In this document: piece by piece, positions 1-8,810 of the stretch | How the letters are laid out: every line of letters starts with the position of its first letter | Position numbering within the stretch: the first letter of the stretch is position 1 | Assembly: GCA_028688905.1 (NCBI GenBank) | Contig: JAQTXH010000001.1 | Location: forward strand, 909,670-973,669 | DNA: 64,000 nt | From: Acidiphilium sp. | Lineage (GTDB): Bacteria; Pseudomonadota; Alphaproteobacteria; Acetobacterales; Acetobacteraceae | Reading direction: 5' to 3' | Notes under the pieces: model-generated | Databases searched by the model: none | What the model was told of the DNA's origin: nothing | What the model saw: only the letters and a program-made list of their open reading frames with translations | Made by a program: the position numbers and the translations under genes

Positions 1-162
1 ATAGCCGAACGAGGCGAGATGGTCGGACAGCACCCGCATGTGATGGTTGACCCCGAATATTTCCTGAACCACTACGAGGGCGCGTTCGGATTTTTCGTCG
101 CCGGTGGCATAGGCCTGGAATTTATGGCCGTCCGATGCGGTCAGTTCGATCGTCTCACCCAT
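1..162 (-). CDS. Dienelactone hydrolase family protein (N-terminal part)
   Basis: This reading frame runs off the left edge; only the first 54 codons are present. It starts at an ATG preceded by AAGGAG on the minus strand. The visible peptide begins MGETIELTASDGHKF and continues with VVVQEIFGVN, the oxyanion-region signature of dienelactone hydrolase/alpha-beta hydrolase proteins of the carboxymethylenebutenolidase type. Such enzymes hydrolyse cyclic esters or unknown esters in the cytoplasm. The gene lies 2 bp after rppH and is probably the last visible gene of the gpmI-envC-ctpA operon. The catalytic Cys/Asp/His triad lies outside the window, so the exact activity cannot be judged. The ORF track missed it because it is cut. 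Confidence 0.75.
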   Translation of the reverse strand, partial: MGETIELTASDGHKFQAYATGDEKSERALVVVQEIFGVNHHMRVLSDHLASFGY

Positions 163-164
163 GT

Positions 165-659
165 TCAATCTCCTTGCTTGGTTGCGAACCGCGCGAATTC
201 AGTGGCGACACGCTGATAGATATGGCGTTTGAACGGTACTGCGAGAGCGGCGATGTCGGCCAGCTCGGCCCAGCGCCACTCGGAAAACTCGGGGTGGGGA
301 TCGGCATCGAGCCGGATCATCATGTCGGTTCCGGTGAACCGCAGGGCGAACCAGCGCTGTCGCTGACCGCGATGGCGATTGCCGAACCGCGCGATCACCT
401 CGGGCGGGAATTCATAGGTGAGCCAGCCGGGAATGGCGGCAAGGATGGTGGCGTGGTCGGTGCCGATCTCCTCGCGCAATTCGCGCAGCACCGCCAGTCT
501 GGGGTCTTCATCGGCGTCGATCCCGCCTTGCGGCAATTGCCAGGGATGGGAGTCGAAGCGGTTGAGGTCGGTACGGCGGGCGATCAGGATTTTGCCGGCG
601 TGGTTGAACAGCGCGGCTCCGACATTGGCGCGATAGGGCAGGGTGTTGGGATCAATCAT
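165..659 (-). CDS. rppH: RNA pyrophosphohydrolase (Nudix)
   Basis: A 164-residue Nudix hydrolase that removes pyrophosphate from the 5' end of triphosphorylated RNA and so triggers decay. The start MIDPNTLPYRANVGA matches the family start, and its ATG overlaps the stop of the upstream gene (ATGA), so the longer 274-residue frame in the ORF track is an over-extension. The Nudix box GGIDADEDPRLAVLRELREE is complete, with the REL..EE catalytic glutamates. The preceding WQLPQGG and a C-terminal PFKRHIYQRV segment are typical of RppH/YgdP. It sits in a leftward operon with ctpA and the deacetylase gene, an arrangement common in alphaproteobacteria. Confidence 0.93.
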   Translation of the reverse strand: MIDPNTLPYRANVGAALFNHAGKILIARRTDLNRFDSHPWQLPQGGIDADEDPRLAVLRELREEIGTDHATILAAIPGWLTYEFPPEVIARFGNRHRGQRQRWFALRFTGTDMMIRLDADPHPEFSEWRWAELADIAALAVPFKRHIYQRVATEFARFATKQGD

Positions 660-1603
660 GGGGTTGAAGCCGGGGCTGCCAGCGCGCTCACCGGCACCAG
701 GGCGATGTGCTGGGCCGCCAGTCCCTTGCACCATGAAGCCAGGGTTGCGATCGCCGGAGGGGTCGGAATCATCAGCACCCCCAACGCGCGCCCTTTGGTG
801 ATGGCGATGGTGGCAAGCTGGTTGAGTGCGGCGGTTTCTGTGGCAACGCCTTGTGCCGGATCGATCGTGGTATCGGCGACGCGGTTGTTCATGCCACCAG
901 GTGTCGGCGTGTTGGGCACGGCGATCACCATGAACACGCCCGCCTGCACCAATTGCCCGGCCAGCCAGGCGGCGGCGTGCTTGTGCCATAAGAACGTCTC
1001 GGGTGCCGTAAGCCCGATCGCATCCGTGACACCCGCATAACCGGTCACCCGCGATAAAGCCCAGTCGAGCCGCTTGAGGTTATGGGCAGTCCCCGACCCG
1101 GCGTGCAGCGCCTGATCGCCGGCGGTAATGTCGGGTTCGCCGTTCACCTGCATCGGCAGACCCATGAGGGTTTCATGCCCGGCGGCGCGGGCGGCCTCGG
1201 CGATGGCGTCATCGTGCGCGCCATAGGGCGACAGGGCGAGTGAGATCTGTGGCGGCAGATCACGCACCGCATCGAGGCTGGGTGCCAGCGCGTACCCGAT
1301 GCCGCCGACCATGATCGCAACGCGCGGCATGTCAGACGGTGCCGCCGCGCGTGCGGCATAGTAATCCATCGGCGTCACGCCATAAGGGCTTGGATGCGGA
1401 ATTTTCCAGTGCGGATTAACGCTTGAGGCGACTAACAGCACAGGGCTGGGCACAGGAATCCCTGACGTCGCACCGCGTGGCACCAGGGCTGGCACCGGCT
1501 GGATTGGTCCGAGGATTTGCAGCCACGTCACGCCGATCACCAACAACGCCGCGATCCCGCTCCAGAACAGCTTCAGCGACGCGGGAATCTGCACGGCAGG
1601 CAC
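656..1603 (-). CDS. Divergent polysaccharide deacetylase family protein
   Basis: A 315-residue protein with one N-terminal membrane anchor (about residues 10-35, FWSGIAALLVIGVTWLQIL), a proline-rich linker and a periplasmic domain. The segment PRVAIMVGGIGYALAPSLDA and the later QVNGEPDI are typical of the divergent polysaccharide deacetylase (DUF610/YibQ) group, a relative of NodB enzymes that usually lacks the canonical metal triad. It starts with GTG, 5 bp after ctpA, and ends in a 4-bp overlap with rppH, so it is translationally coupled. The neighbours EnvC-like and CtpA suggest a periplasmic role in wall remodelling; the substrate is unknown. Confidence 0.85.
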   Translation of the reverse strand: MPAVQIPASLKLFWSGIAALLVIGVTWLQILGPIQPVPALVPRGATSGIPVPSPVLLVASSVNPHWKIPHPSPYGVTPMDYYAARAAAPSDMPRVAIMVGGIGYALAPSLDAVRDLPPQISLALSPYGAHDDAIAEAARAAGHETLMGLPMQVNGEPDITAGDQALHAGSGTAHNLKRLDWALSRVTGYAGVTDAIGLTAPETFLWHKHAAAWLAGQLVQAGVFMVIAVPNTPTPGGMNNRVADTTIDPAQGVATETAALNQLATIAITKGRALGVLMIPTPPAIATLASWCKGLAAQHIALVPVSALAAPASTP

Positions 1604-1608
1604 CGAGG

Positions 1609-2988
1609 TCAGTGCGATGCGTCGGCCTGGTTGGTGCCGCCCTGCCGCGCCATCGCGGCGGCGAGTTTCAGTGCCATCTGCAATTGATAATCGGTGCTTG
1701 CCTTATCGGGTACCAACTTTGGCCAGGTGGCCGGTGGGCGCGGCGCGATGGTTTTGACCATTGCTGGCAGCACCAGTTTCGGCGGCAGGATCGGCGCTTT
1801 CATGCCCGACGGGTTGTGGAACGCGTTCGGCATGTCTGCTTCGCGGATCTTGGGGAACTGATCCTTGGGATTGCTGCTCTCATGTACCGTGACATCCGGT
1901 TGCACGCCGTAATCCTGCAGCGACTTGCCCGATGGCGTGTAATACAGCGCGGTGGTCAGGCGCAGCGCACCGTGGCCGGGAATGGTAAAGATGGTCTGTA
2001 CCGAACCCTTGCCGAAGCTGCGGGTGCCCATTACCACCGCCCGGCGGTTTTGTTGCAGGGCGGCAGCGACGATTTCAGCGGCAGAGGCGGTACCGGAATT
2101 GATCAGGATGACAATGGGTTTGCCGTGGGCGATGTCGCCCGGATGTGCATACCAAACTTCGTCATCAGCGGAATGACGGCCGTGGGTCGAGACGATTTCG
2201 CCGGAATTGAGGAAATCGTCCGCCACCGCGATGCCCTGGTTGAGCAAACCGCCAGGGTTGTTGCGCAGATCGAGCACATAGGCGTCGACATGATCGTGGC
2301 TGTCGGATTGGAGTTTATGCACCGCGCGGCGAATGTCGCGATTGGCGTTTTCCGAAAAGCTCGCGAGGCGCATATAACCAATTTTGCCATACAGCTTGTC
2401 CTTGACCGCCTGAACATGAATGGTCGCGCGGGTGAGGGTATCGACGATCGGTTTGTGTACCCCGGCCCGCTTGATCATCAGGGTAATCTGGCTCCCTGGC
2501 GGCCCGCGCATGTCATCGACCGCCTTGTCAAGCGTAATCCCGACGATCGGCTTGCCATTGATGGCGACGATCAGGTCGCCGGGCTTGATCCCCGCCTTGG
2601 CGGCGGGTGTGCCATCGATCGGGCTGATCACCTTGATGAAGCCCGCCGCCTGGGAAACCTCCAACCCCAGGCCGCCGAACTGACCGCTGGTTTCAGCCTG
2701 CATGTCTTTATACTGGCGCTTGTTCATGTAGCCACTATGCGGATCAAGCCCGGCCAGCATCCCGTTCATCGAATCATAGATCAGCTTGCTCGATGGTTCG
2801 GGCGTTACATAATCGGCCTTCACCCGCTGGAAAATATTTTCGAACAGGCCAAGCTGCTGATAAGTGTTGCCGCCCGCCGGTGCGTCAGCAAGGGCACCAC
2901 GAACGACCGGGGCAACCACACCCACACCGATCCCCACCACAAACGTGCCGGCGATCAACAAATTGGTCCGAAACTTCATCCGCGCCAT
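1609..2988 (-). CDS. ctpA: Carboxy-terminal processing protease (S41)
   Basis: A 459-residue S41 peptidase. A short N-terminal membrane or signal segment (LLIAGTFVVGIGVGVVAPVV) is followed by a PDZ domain (GGLGLEVSQAAGFIKVISPI, about residues 95-180) and the protease domain with the catalytic serine in NSGTASAAEIVAAAL and the lysine in GTRSFGKGSVQ. CtpA-type proteases clip C-termini of periplasmic proteins, including wall hydrolases. The annotated ATG lies inside an AAAGGATG stretch; the second in-frame ATG (MKFRTN, 3 codons later) has a better-spaced ribosome site and may be the real start. It follows the envC-like gene, as is common in alphaproteobacteria. Confidence 0.95.
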   Translation of the reverse strand: MARMKFRTNLLIAGTFVVGIGVGVVAPVVRGALADAPAGGNTYQQLGLFENIFQRVKADYVTPEPSSKLIYDSMNGMLAGLDPHSGYMNKRQYKDMQAETSGQFGGLGLEVSQAAGFIKVISPIDGTPAAKAGIKPGDLIVAINGKPIVGITLDKAVDDMRGPPGSQITLMIKRAGVHKPIVDTLTRATIHVQAVKDKLYGKIGYMRLASFSENANRDIRRAVHKLQSDSHDHVDAYVLDLRNNPGGLLNQGIAVADDFLNSGEIVSTHGRHSADDEVWYAHPGDIAHGKPIVILINSGTASAAEIVAAALQQNRRAVVMGTRSFGKGSVQTIFTIPGHGALRLTTALYYTPSGKSLQDYGVQPDVTVHESSNPKDQFPKIREADMPNAFHNPSGMKAPILPPKLVLPAMVKTIAPRPPATWPKLVPDKASTDYQLQMALKLAAAMARQGGTNQADASH

Positions 2989-3063
2989 CCTTTTGCCACG
3001 CCAATCGCTCTCCCATGATCCAATAATGCGCCTGAACGGGAAGTCCAGTGCCCCGCCGCCGGC

Positions 3064-4272
3064 TCAGCGCTGCATAGCCCCGCCGGCAAAATGTCCCGCC
3101 GGGTCGATCGCGGTGCCATGGTCACGCAACTCAACATATAACCGCGGCTGATTGCCCGGATCATGCGGGTCGTACCGTGCCATGGCCCCCACCGGTTGGC
3201 CAGCCCGGACCGACTGGCCCACCGTAACATCGAACCGGTCGAACCCGGCCATCACGAAATCGTATCCCCCGCCGCAGTCGAGGATCATCAGTTTCCCGTA
3301 GCTCTCGAACGGGCGAGCGAACACCACCTGGCCACTGCACGCGGCGCTGACCACGGCACCGGGGGCGGCGGCGAACGTGTCGCCGGTAGCGGGACCCGCC
3401 GAAGTCTGGTTGCCGAACGCGCGCACCAGGGTGCCGGCGACCGGAGCATGGCGCAGCGCATGGGGCAGGCCAGCGGATGGTGCTGGAATCCGTGCCGCCG
3501 CCGCTTGTTCACGGGCGCGGGCGGCCTCGGCTTCGGCGCGGCGTTGTTGTTGCAACTGGGTGATGATGCCGGCCAGATTGTGCGCGGTAGCGGCAGCGCG
3601 GGCTGCGGCATGCGTCTCGGCGGTGTGGCGGGCAACCGAGGCTGCAGCCTCACGCGCGACCGCCGCGATATCGGTCTGCAACGCTGCATCGCTCGCCTGT
3701 TGCTGCGTCATCGCCTGATTCAGAGCGGTCTGCTGCACGGTAAGATCAGCGGTGAGGGCGGCATAGCGTTTGCGCGCGTCCCGCAGCGATACGGCGCGCG
3801 CACTGATCTCGCGGGTTAGTCCCTGCATTACTAACGCGCCCTCGGCGGCGCGGCCGGGGGCAGCATCGGCGGCCAGCAGCGTCGCGGCCGGATGCAGCGC
3901 AAGGCGGGCGATCAGCGGTAACAGCGGTGCGATCGCGGCGGCGTCGGCTACAAGCTCGGCGCGGGCGGCGGCAGTTTGTCTGGCGGTTGCGGCGAGTTTG
4001 GCGACGATGCTGGCGGTGTGGTCTTCGGTGGCGCGAAGGGCAGCGGTGGCCGCGATTTCCTGGCTGACCAGCGCCGCTTGCTGGCGTTTTGCGACCCTCA
4101 CCGCCCGCAACGCCGCCGCAGCCGCGGCTTGATGGCGCTGTGCGGCCAGATTTGCGGCATCAAGCTTGTGCTCGGCTTGATCGAGTTGGCCAGCCACGGC
4201 GATACCGATAAATGCGATCCCCATGACCACGGGCAACAGCGCGACCAAACCGGCTTCAGTGTGACGGCGCAT
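3064..4272 (-). CDS. Murein hydrolase activator EnvC-like, degenerate LytM domain
   Basis: A 402-residue exported protein: an N-terminal membrane segment (residues about 8-28), a long alanine-rich coiled coil (about 30-265) and a C-terminal M23/LytM-type domain starting near GTLVRAFGNQ. The metal-binding histidines of active LytM enzymes are missing: the usual HxH position reads RLYVELR and the upstream site reads DCGGGYDF. This fits EnvC/NlpD-type activators, which switch on amidases instead of cutting peptidoglycan themselves. The start overlaps the end of gpmI by 17 bp. Because the family is defined by architecture, a gene symbol is not asserted. Confidence 0.88.
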   Translation of the reverse strand: MRRHTEAGLVALLPVVMGIAFIGIAVAGQLDQAEHKLDAANLAAQRHQAAAAAALRAVRVAKRQQAALVSQEIAATAALRATEDHTASIVAKLAATARQTAAARAELVADAAAIAPLLPLIARLALHPAATLLAADAAPGRAAEGALVMQGLTREISARAVSLRDARKRYAALTADLTVQQTALNQAMTQQQASDAALQTDIAAVAREAAASVARHTAETHAAARAAATAHNLAGIITQLQQQRRAEAEAARAREQAAAARIPAPSAGLPHALRHAPVAGTLVRAFGNQTSAGPATGDTFAAAPGAVVSAACSGQVVFARPFESYGKLMILDCGGGYDFVMAGFDRFDVTVGQSVRAGQPVGAMARYDPHDPGNQPRLYVELRDHGTAIDPAGHFAGGAMQR

Positions 4273-5803
4273 CCGATCCGATCAGGCTTTGGCCAATCAG
4301 GCTATGGCCGGTCATTGCTTCTGGCTGGTCGATGCCCAGCAGAGCGAGCAGGGTAGGGGCGAGATCGGCGAGGCGGCCATTATGCAGATGCGTCCCGGCA
4401 GGTGCGCCCATCAGGACGACCGGCACCTGATTGAGCGTATGGGAGGTGTGCGGACCACCGGTTTCAGGGTCGCGCATCATTTCGCAATTGCCGTGATCGG
4501 CGGTGACGATCATCGCGCCGTGCTGGGCGGCAATCGCGGCGGCGATGCGTCCCAGACTGGTATCGACGGTTTCCACCGCGCGAATCGCGGATTCGAGCAC
4601 GCCGGTGTGACCCACCATATCGGGGTTGGCGAAGTTAAGCACGATCAGATCGAGGTCGCCGGCCTCGATCGCGGCAACTACCCGATCGGTCAGTTCCGGG
4701 GCCGACATTTCGGGTTGCAGATCATAGGTCGCGACCTTGGGCGAGGGTACCATGATGCGGTCTTCGCCCTCGAACGGGGTTTCCCGACCGCCGTTCAGGA
4801 AATATGTCACGTGGGGATATTTCTCGGTTTCGGCGGCGCGCAACTGGCGCAGGCCGGCGCGCGCGACCACCTCGCCAAGAAGGTCTTCCATCCGATCAGC
4901 CGGGAACAGGCAGTGCATGAGCGGATCGAGCGCGTCCGAATAGGGCACCATGCCCAGGGCCGCGGCGAATTTCACCACCCGTGTGCGGGCAAACCTGTCG
5001 AAACCGGGGTCGAGCAGCGCTGTCAGGATTTCGCGCACGCGGTCGGCGCGGAAATTGGCGCATAACAGACCATCGCCGTCGCTCATGCCGGGGTAGCCCG
5101 AAATCACCGTGGGTTTGACGAATTCGTCGGTGATTTTCTGGCTATAACTGGCGTGCAGTGCGGTGACCGGGTTGTTCGTCGGCGCGCCGGTGCCGTCGAT
5201 GAAAAGATGATAGGCTTGCTCCACCCGTTCCCACCGGTTGTCGCGGTCCATCGCGTAATAGCGACCGATGATGGTCGCGATTTCCGCCTTTTCAGGCAAA
5301 GCATTACTCAACCATTCCAAACAATCAGCCCCGCTTTCGGGGGCGGTATCGCGGCCGTCCGTGATGGCGTGGACGAACACCGGCACTCCGGCATCGGCGA
5401 TGATGGTGGCAAGGGCAGCGATATGGCGCTGATGAGCATGCACCCCGCCAGGCGAAACCAGGCCGATCAGATGGCACGCCCCACCAGAGGTTTTCAGCGC
5501 TGCAATGAAGCGTTGCAGATCGGGGCTGGTTTTGAGCGAGCCATCGGCGATTGCGGCGTCGATTCGTGGCAGATCCTGCATGACGACGCGACCGGCACCG
5601 ATATTCATGTGGCCGACCTCGGAATTGCCCATCTGCCCGTCCGGCAGGCCGACGTCGGGGCCACAGGTACGCAGCAAGGCATGGGGTGAAGATTGCCACA
5701 GCCGGTCGAAATTGGGGGTTTGGGCCAGAGCGACCGCGTTGTCGGCGTGCTCTTCGCGCCAGCCAAATCCGTCGAGAATGGTCAGCATGACCGGTTTTTT
5801 CAC
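4256..5803 (-). CDS. gpmI: 2,3-bisphosphoglycerate-independent phosphoglycerate mutase
   Basis: A 515-residue cofactor-independent mutase converting 3-phosphoglycerate to 2-phosphoglycerate, of normal family length. The alkaline-phosphatase-like metal site is visible: Asp11 in MLTILDGFGW, the phospho-acceptor Ser61 in GNSEVGHMN, and the late GNCEMM and HTSHTLN motifs with metal-binding residues. Translation starts at GTG, chosen because AGGAGG lies 6 bp upstream. It is the first gene of the leftward operon gpmI-envC-ctpA-deacetylase-rppH; its promoter must lie in the 109 bp shared with the divergent TatD gene. Confidence 0.96.
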   Translation of the reverse strand: MKKPVMLTILDGFGWREEHADNAVALAQTPNFDRLWQSSPHALLRTCGPDVGLPDGQMGNSEVGHMNIGAGRVVMQDLPRIDAAIADGSLKTSPDLQRFIAALKTSGGACHLIGLVSPGGVHAHQRHIAALATIIADAGVPVFVHAITDGRDTAPESGADCLEWLSNALPEKAEIATIIGRYYAMDRDNRWERVEQAYHLFIDGTGAPTNNPVTALHASYSQKITDEFVKPTVISGYPGMSDGDGLLCANFRADRVREILTALLDPGFDRFARTRVVKFAAALGMVPYSDALDPLMHCLFPADRMEDLLGEVVARAGLRQLRAAETEKYPHVTYFLNGGRETPFEGEDRIMVPSPKVATYDLQPEMSAPELTDRVVAAIEAGDLDLIVLNFANPDMVGHTGVLESAIRAVETVDTSLGRIAAAIAAQHGAMIVTADHGNCEMMRDPETGGPHTSHTLNQVPVVLMGAPAGTHLHNGRLADLAPTLLALLGIDQPEAMTGHSLIGQSLIGSDAPSH

Positions 5804-5912
5804 AATGTCCTCCTGGTCTCAATCGAGCCGCGCCGCGGAAATGGGCAGAGCGGTCGGCCCCGGTCAAGTGTAGCCTGTTCCGGTGCGGGGCGCGCCGTTC
5901 TATATAGCGGGG

Positions 5913-6686
5913 ATGCTGATCGATTCTCACTGCCACCTGGATTATTTCACCGACGCGGAACGGCCCGAGGTAATCGCGCGTGCCGCCGCCGCCGGGGTGA
6001 CCGAGCTGGTTACGATCGGCACCACTCTGAGCCAGTCGCGTCAGGCGATCGCGATGGCCGAGGCCGCACCTAACGTGTGGGCCTGCGTCGGCGTGCATCC
6101 GCAGCACGCTGGCGAGGAAGGGCCGGTGCCATCGCCCGAGACGATCGCGGCACTGACCCGGCACCCCAAAGTGATCGGAATCGGCGAATCGGGGCTGGAT
6201 TATTTTTACGATAAGGCCCCGCGCGACGTGCAGGCGGCGAATTTTGCCGCCCATATCCGGGCGGCGCAACTCACCGGCCTGCCGCTCGCGATCCATGCGC
6301 GCGATGCCGATGACGATATCGCCGCGATGCTGGAGGCGGCCTATGCCACCGAGCGGTTCGCGTTTCTGCTGCATTGTTTTTCATCTGGCCGACGTCTGGC
6401 CGAACGCGCCCTGGCGATCGGCGGCTATGTGTCGTTTTCCGGGATTCTGACCTTCCCGAAATCGGAGAATATCAGGGCGATTGCGCGGGATATTCCGCCC
6501 GAACGGCTGCTGGTCGAAACCGATTCGCCCTATCTGGCCCCGGTGCCGTTGCGCGGCAAACGCAACGAGCCGGCGAATACGGTCCATACCGCCAAGGTGC
6601 TGGCGGGATTGCATCGGATCAGCGAGGCCGCACTCGCCGATCTGACCAGCCAGAACTTCCGGCGTCTTTTCGCGAACGCTTCATGA
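5913..6686 (+). CDS. TatD family metal-dependent hydrolase
   Basis: A 257-residue TatD-type amidohydrolase, a metal-dependent 3'-5' DNase fold. Metal ligands are seen in MLIDSHCHLD (HxH), the ESGLDY glutamate, AIHARDADD, LLHCFSSG and the terminal ETDSPYLAP. The start at MLIDSHCH fits the family; the ten extra upstream residues in the ORF track are unlikely. Its stop overlaps the next ATG (ATGA), so it is coupled to the metallo-beta-lactamase gene. TatD followed by an MBL-fold phosphodiesterase is a familiar alphaproteobacterial order, usually after metG and holB. Confidence 0.93.
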   Translation: MLIDSHCHLDYFTDAERPEVIARAAAAGVTELVTIGTTLSQSRQAIAMAEAAPNVWACVGVHPQHAGEEGPVPSPETIAALTRHPKVIGIGESGLDYFYDKAPRDVQAANFAAHIRAAQLTGLPLAIHARDADDDIAAMLEAAYATERFAFLLHCFSSGRRLAERALAIGGYVSFSGILTFPKSENIRAIARDIPPERLLVETDSPYLAPVPLRGKRNEPANTVHTAKVLAGLHRISEAALADLTSQNFRRLFANAS

Positions 6687-7483
6687 CATTCAAAGTCACC
6701 CTGCTCGGCACCGGCGGCTCGGCGGGGCTGCCGCAAATCGGCGGTGCCGATGGGAGCGGCGACTGGGGGCTGTGCGATCCGCATGAGCCGCGCAATGCCC
6801 GCACTCGCGCGAGCATTGTGATCGAGGGTGCCAAGGGCCGGCTGTTGGTCGACACCGCGCCGGAATTGCGGCTGCAACTCACCGCCAAACGGATCGGCCG
6901 GATCGATGCGGTGCTGTTTACCCACGCCCATGCCGACCACATCGCCGGACTTGACGAGGTGCGGATTCTCAACCGGATTTTAAACGCCCCAATCCCGGGC
7001 TACAGTGACGAGCTGACCTGGGCGGAGTTGCGCCAGAGGTTCGACTACGCGTTCAAACCCTGGCAGCCGCCGGGGTTTTTCCGGCCGGTGATCGAGACGC
7101 AGGTGATCGCACCCGGCGAGGTTCACGCCATCGCCGGGCTGCCAGCGCGGATCATCGGGCAAGATCACGGGTTCATTCCTTCGCTCGGCGTGCGGGTGGG
7201 CAACTTCGCCTATTGTACCGACGTGGTGCGGTTCGATGCCGATCAGCTGGCACTGCTCGCGGGCATCGACATCTGGGTGATCGATTGCTTCACCAAAGGT
7301 CCGCGCCACCCGACGCACGCCAATCTTGATCAGGTATTGGAATGGGTGGCGGCGCTACGGCCGCGTCGGACGATTTTGACCCATATGGGACCGGACATGG
7401 ATTACGCAGCCCTGGCGGCGACGCTGCCGCCAGGGATCGAGCCGGGGTATGATGGCATGGTGATCGAAGGAGAGATGATGTGA
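6683..7483 (+). CDS. MBL-fold metallo-hydrolase (PhnP-like)
   Basis: A 266-residue metallo-beta-lactamase-fold protein. The metal signature THAHADHIAGLDEVR (HxHxDH) is intact, followed by IDCF and a late ILTHMGPDMDY. This pattern matches PhnP-like phosphodiesterases acting on cyclic phosphate esters. It starts at the ATG overlapping the TatD stop; the 103-residue extension in the ORF track is just the alternate frame through tatD. The last bases overlap the GTG of the aminopeptidase gene, giving a three-gene coupled unit. The substrate is not deducible. Confidence 0.9.
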   Translation: MTFKVTLLGTGGSAGLPQIGGADGSGDWGLCDPHEPRNARTRASIVIEGAKGRLLVDTAPELRLQLTAKRIGRIDAVLFTHAHADHIAGLDEVRILNRILNAPIPGYSDELTWAELRQRFDYAFKPWQPPGFFRPVIETQVIAPGEVHAIAGLPARIIGQDHGFIPSLGVRVGNFAYCTDVVRFDADQLALLAGIDIWVIDCFTKGPRHPTHANLDQVLEWVAALRPRRTILTHMGPDMDYAALAATLPPGIEPGYDGMVIEGEMM

Positions 7484-8691
7484 CACAGGATGAAAAACTC
7501 GATCGTCTGGCCAAAATCGCGGTGAAAATCGGGGTCAATGTCCAGAAGGATCAGGAACTGATCATCAATGCCCCGATCGAGGCGCGTGCGCTGGTGCAGC
7601 GGATTGCGGCGCACGCCTATGATGCCGGGGCAACGCTGGTGGTGCCGTTTTTCGCCGATGACGTGATCCAGCGGACCCGATTCATCCATGCCGATGATGA
7701 AAGCTTCGATTTCGCGCCGGTCTGGCTGTTCGAGGCGATGGCGAAATCGGTCGGCGAGGGGGCGGCGGTGCTGACCATCGTGGGATCGGATCCGATGCTG
7801 CTGGCCGGGTGCGATGCCGGACGGATCGGCCGCGCCCAGCGCGCGACGGCGGCAGCGATGAAGCCGGTGCGCAACTTGATCAGCAGTTTTGCCACCAACT
7901 GGTCGATCCTGTCGTTCGCGACACCAGGATGGGCACGTTCAGTGTTTCCCGATGAGATGCCGGACGTGGCGGTGGCAAAATTGTGGGAGGCGATTTTCGC
8001 GGTCAGCCGGGTCGATCAACCTGACCCGATCGCGGCATGGCGTGATCATGCCGCCAGCCTGCTCGACCGGTGCGACGTGCTGAACGCCAAACGGTTCGCG
8101 TCCCTGCGGTTTCGCGGACCGGGTACGGATTTGCGGGTCGGGCTGGCCGAGGGGCATTTATGGGCTGGCGGCGCGGTCGAGGCGCGCAACGGCACTGTCT
8201 GTTTACCCAACATGCCGACCGAGGAAGTGTTCACCATGCCTCACAAGATGATGGTGGAAGGGACTGTTTCTGCGACCAAACCATTGGTCCATGGTGGTGC
8301 GTTGATCGAGGGGATTTCGGTGCGCTTCGAGGCGGGAAAAATCGTCGAGGCTCATGCCAGCAAGGGTGAGGAGGTGTTTCGCGCCCTGATCGGCACCGAT
8401 GAAGGAGCATCGCGACTGGGCGAGGTGGCGCTGGTGCCGGATGCGTCACCAGTGTCGCGCTCGGGGCTAATTTTCCGCAACACCTTGTTCGACGAAAACG
8501 CCGCCTGCCACATTGCACTGGGCCAGGCGCTGGCGCTCAACATGGAGGGTGGTTGCGATGCCGCGCGGGGTGCCAACGAAAGCCTGATCCATGTGGACTG
8601 GATGATCGGGTCGGACGCGATCGATGTCGATGGCGTCACTGCGTCCGGGGCGGTCGAGCCGGTGATGCGGGCAGGGGCGTTCGTGATCTGA
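7480..8691 (+). CDS. Aminopeptidase, M29 family
   Basis: A 403-residue M29 (AmpS/AmpT-type) metallo-aminopeptidase that trims N-terminal residues in the cytoplasm. Family landmarks are the N-terminal LDRLAKIAVKIGVNVQKDQE, the central PTEEVFTMPHKMMVEGTVSA and the C-terminal HVDWMIGSDAIDVDG, which carry the dinuclear metal ligands. It begins at a GTG overlapping the stop of the MBL gene, with GAAGGAG upstream. It ends 6 bp before a pair of tandem dyads that may belong to the next gene's control region. Confidence 0.93.
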   Translation: MTQDEKLDRLAKIAVKIGVNVQKDQELIINAPIEARALVQRIAAHAYDAGATLVVPFFADDVIQRTRFIHADDESFDFAPVWLFEAMAKSVGEGAAVLTIVGSDPMLLAGCDAGRIGRAQRATAAAMKPVRNLISSFATNWSILSFATPGWARSVFPDEMPDVAVAKLWEAIFAVSRVDQPDPIAAWRDHAASLLDRCDVLNAKRFASLRFRGPGTDLRVGLAEGHLWAGGAVEARNGTVCLPNMPTEEVFTMPHKMMVEGTVSATKPLVHGGALIEGISVRFEAGKIVEAHASKGEEVFRALIGTDEGASRLGEVALVPDASPVSRSGLIFRNTLFDENAACHIALGQALALNMEGGCDAARGANESLIHVDWMIGSDAIDVDGVTASGAVEPVMRAGAFVI

Positions 8692-8697
8692 TTTTGG

Positions 8698-8743
8698 CTC
8701 GATATGGAATATCGACAACCCTCGATATGGAATATCGACAACC
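8698..8743. repeat. Two perfect tandem 23-bp copies, each a 7-bp dyad
   Basis: The same 23-bp unit occurs twice back to back (8698-8720 and 8721-8743) with no mismatch. Each unit contains the inverted repeat TCGATAT-GGA-ATATCGA, seven paired bases around a 3-base centre. The centres are 23 bp apart, about two helical turns, so proteins bound to both would lie on nearly the same face of DNA. The array is in the 119-bp AT-richer gap before the membrane protein gene at 8811. I read it as a candidate tandem operator; a pair of short RNA hairpins is the alternative. Confidence 0.6.
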
Positions 8744-8810
8744 ATAGATTGAAAATTAACAGTAGCCCGGCTATCCACCAGGTTATGGACGACCGATCCC
8801 TGCGGGTAGG

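Noticed and set aside
1423-3018. 531-residue plus-strand frame
   Set aside because: It lies antisense to ctpA and the deacetylase gene, which have clear motifs; long open antisense frames are expected in GC-rich DNA.
3064-4272. Active M23 endopeptidase
   Set aside because: The metal-binding histidines are absent, so an activator role is more likely than catalysis.
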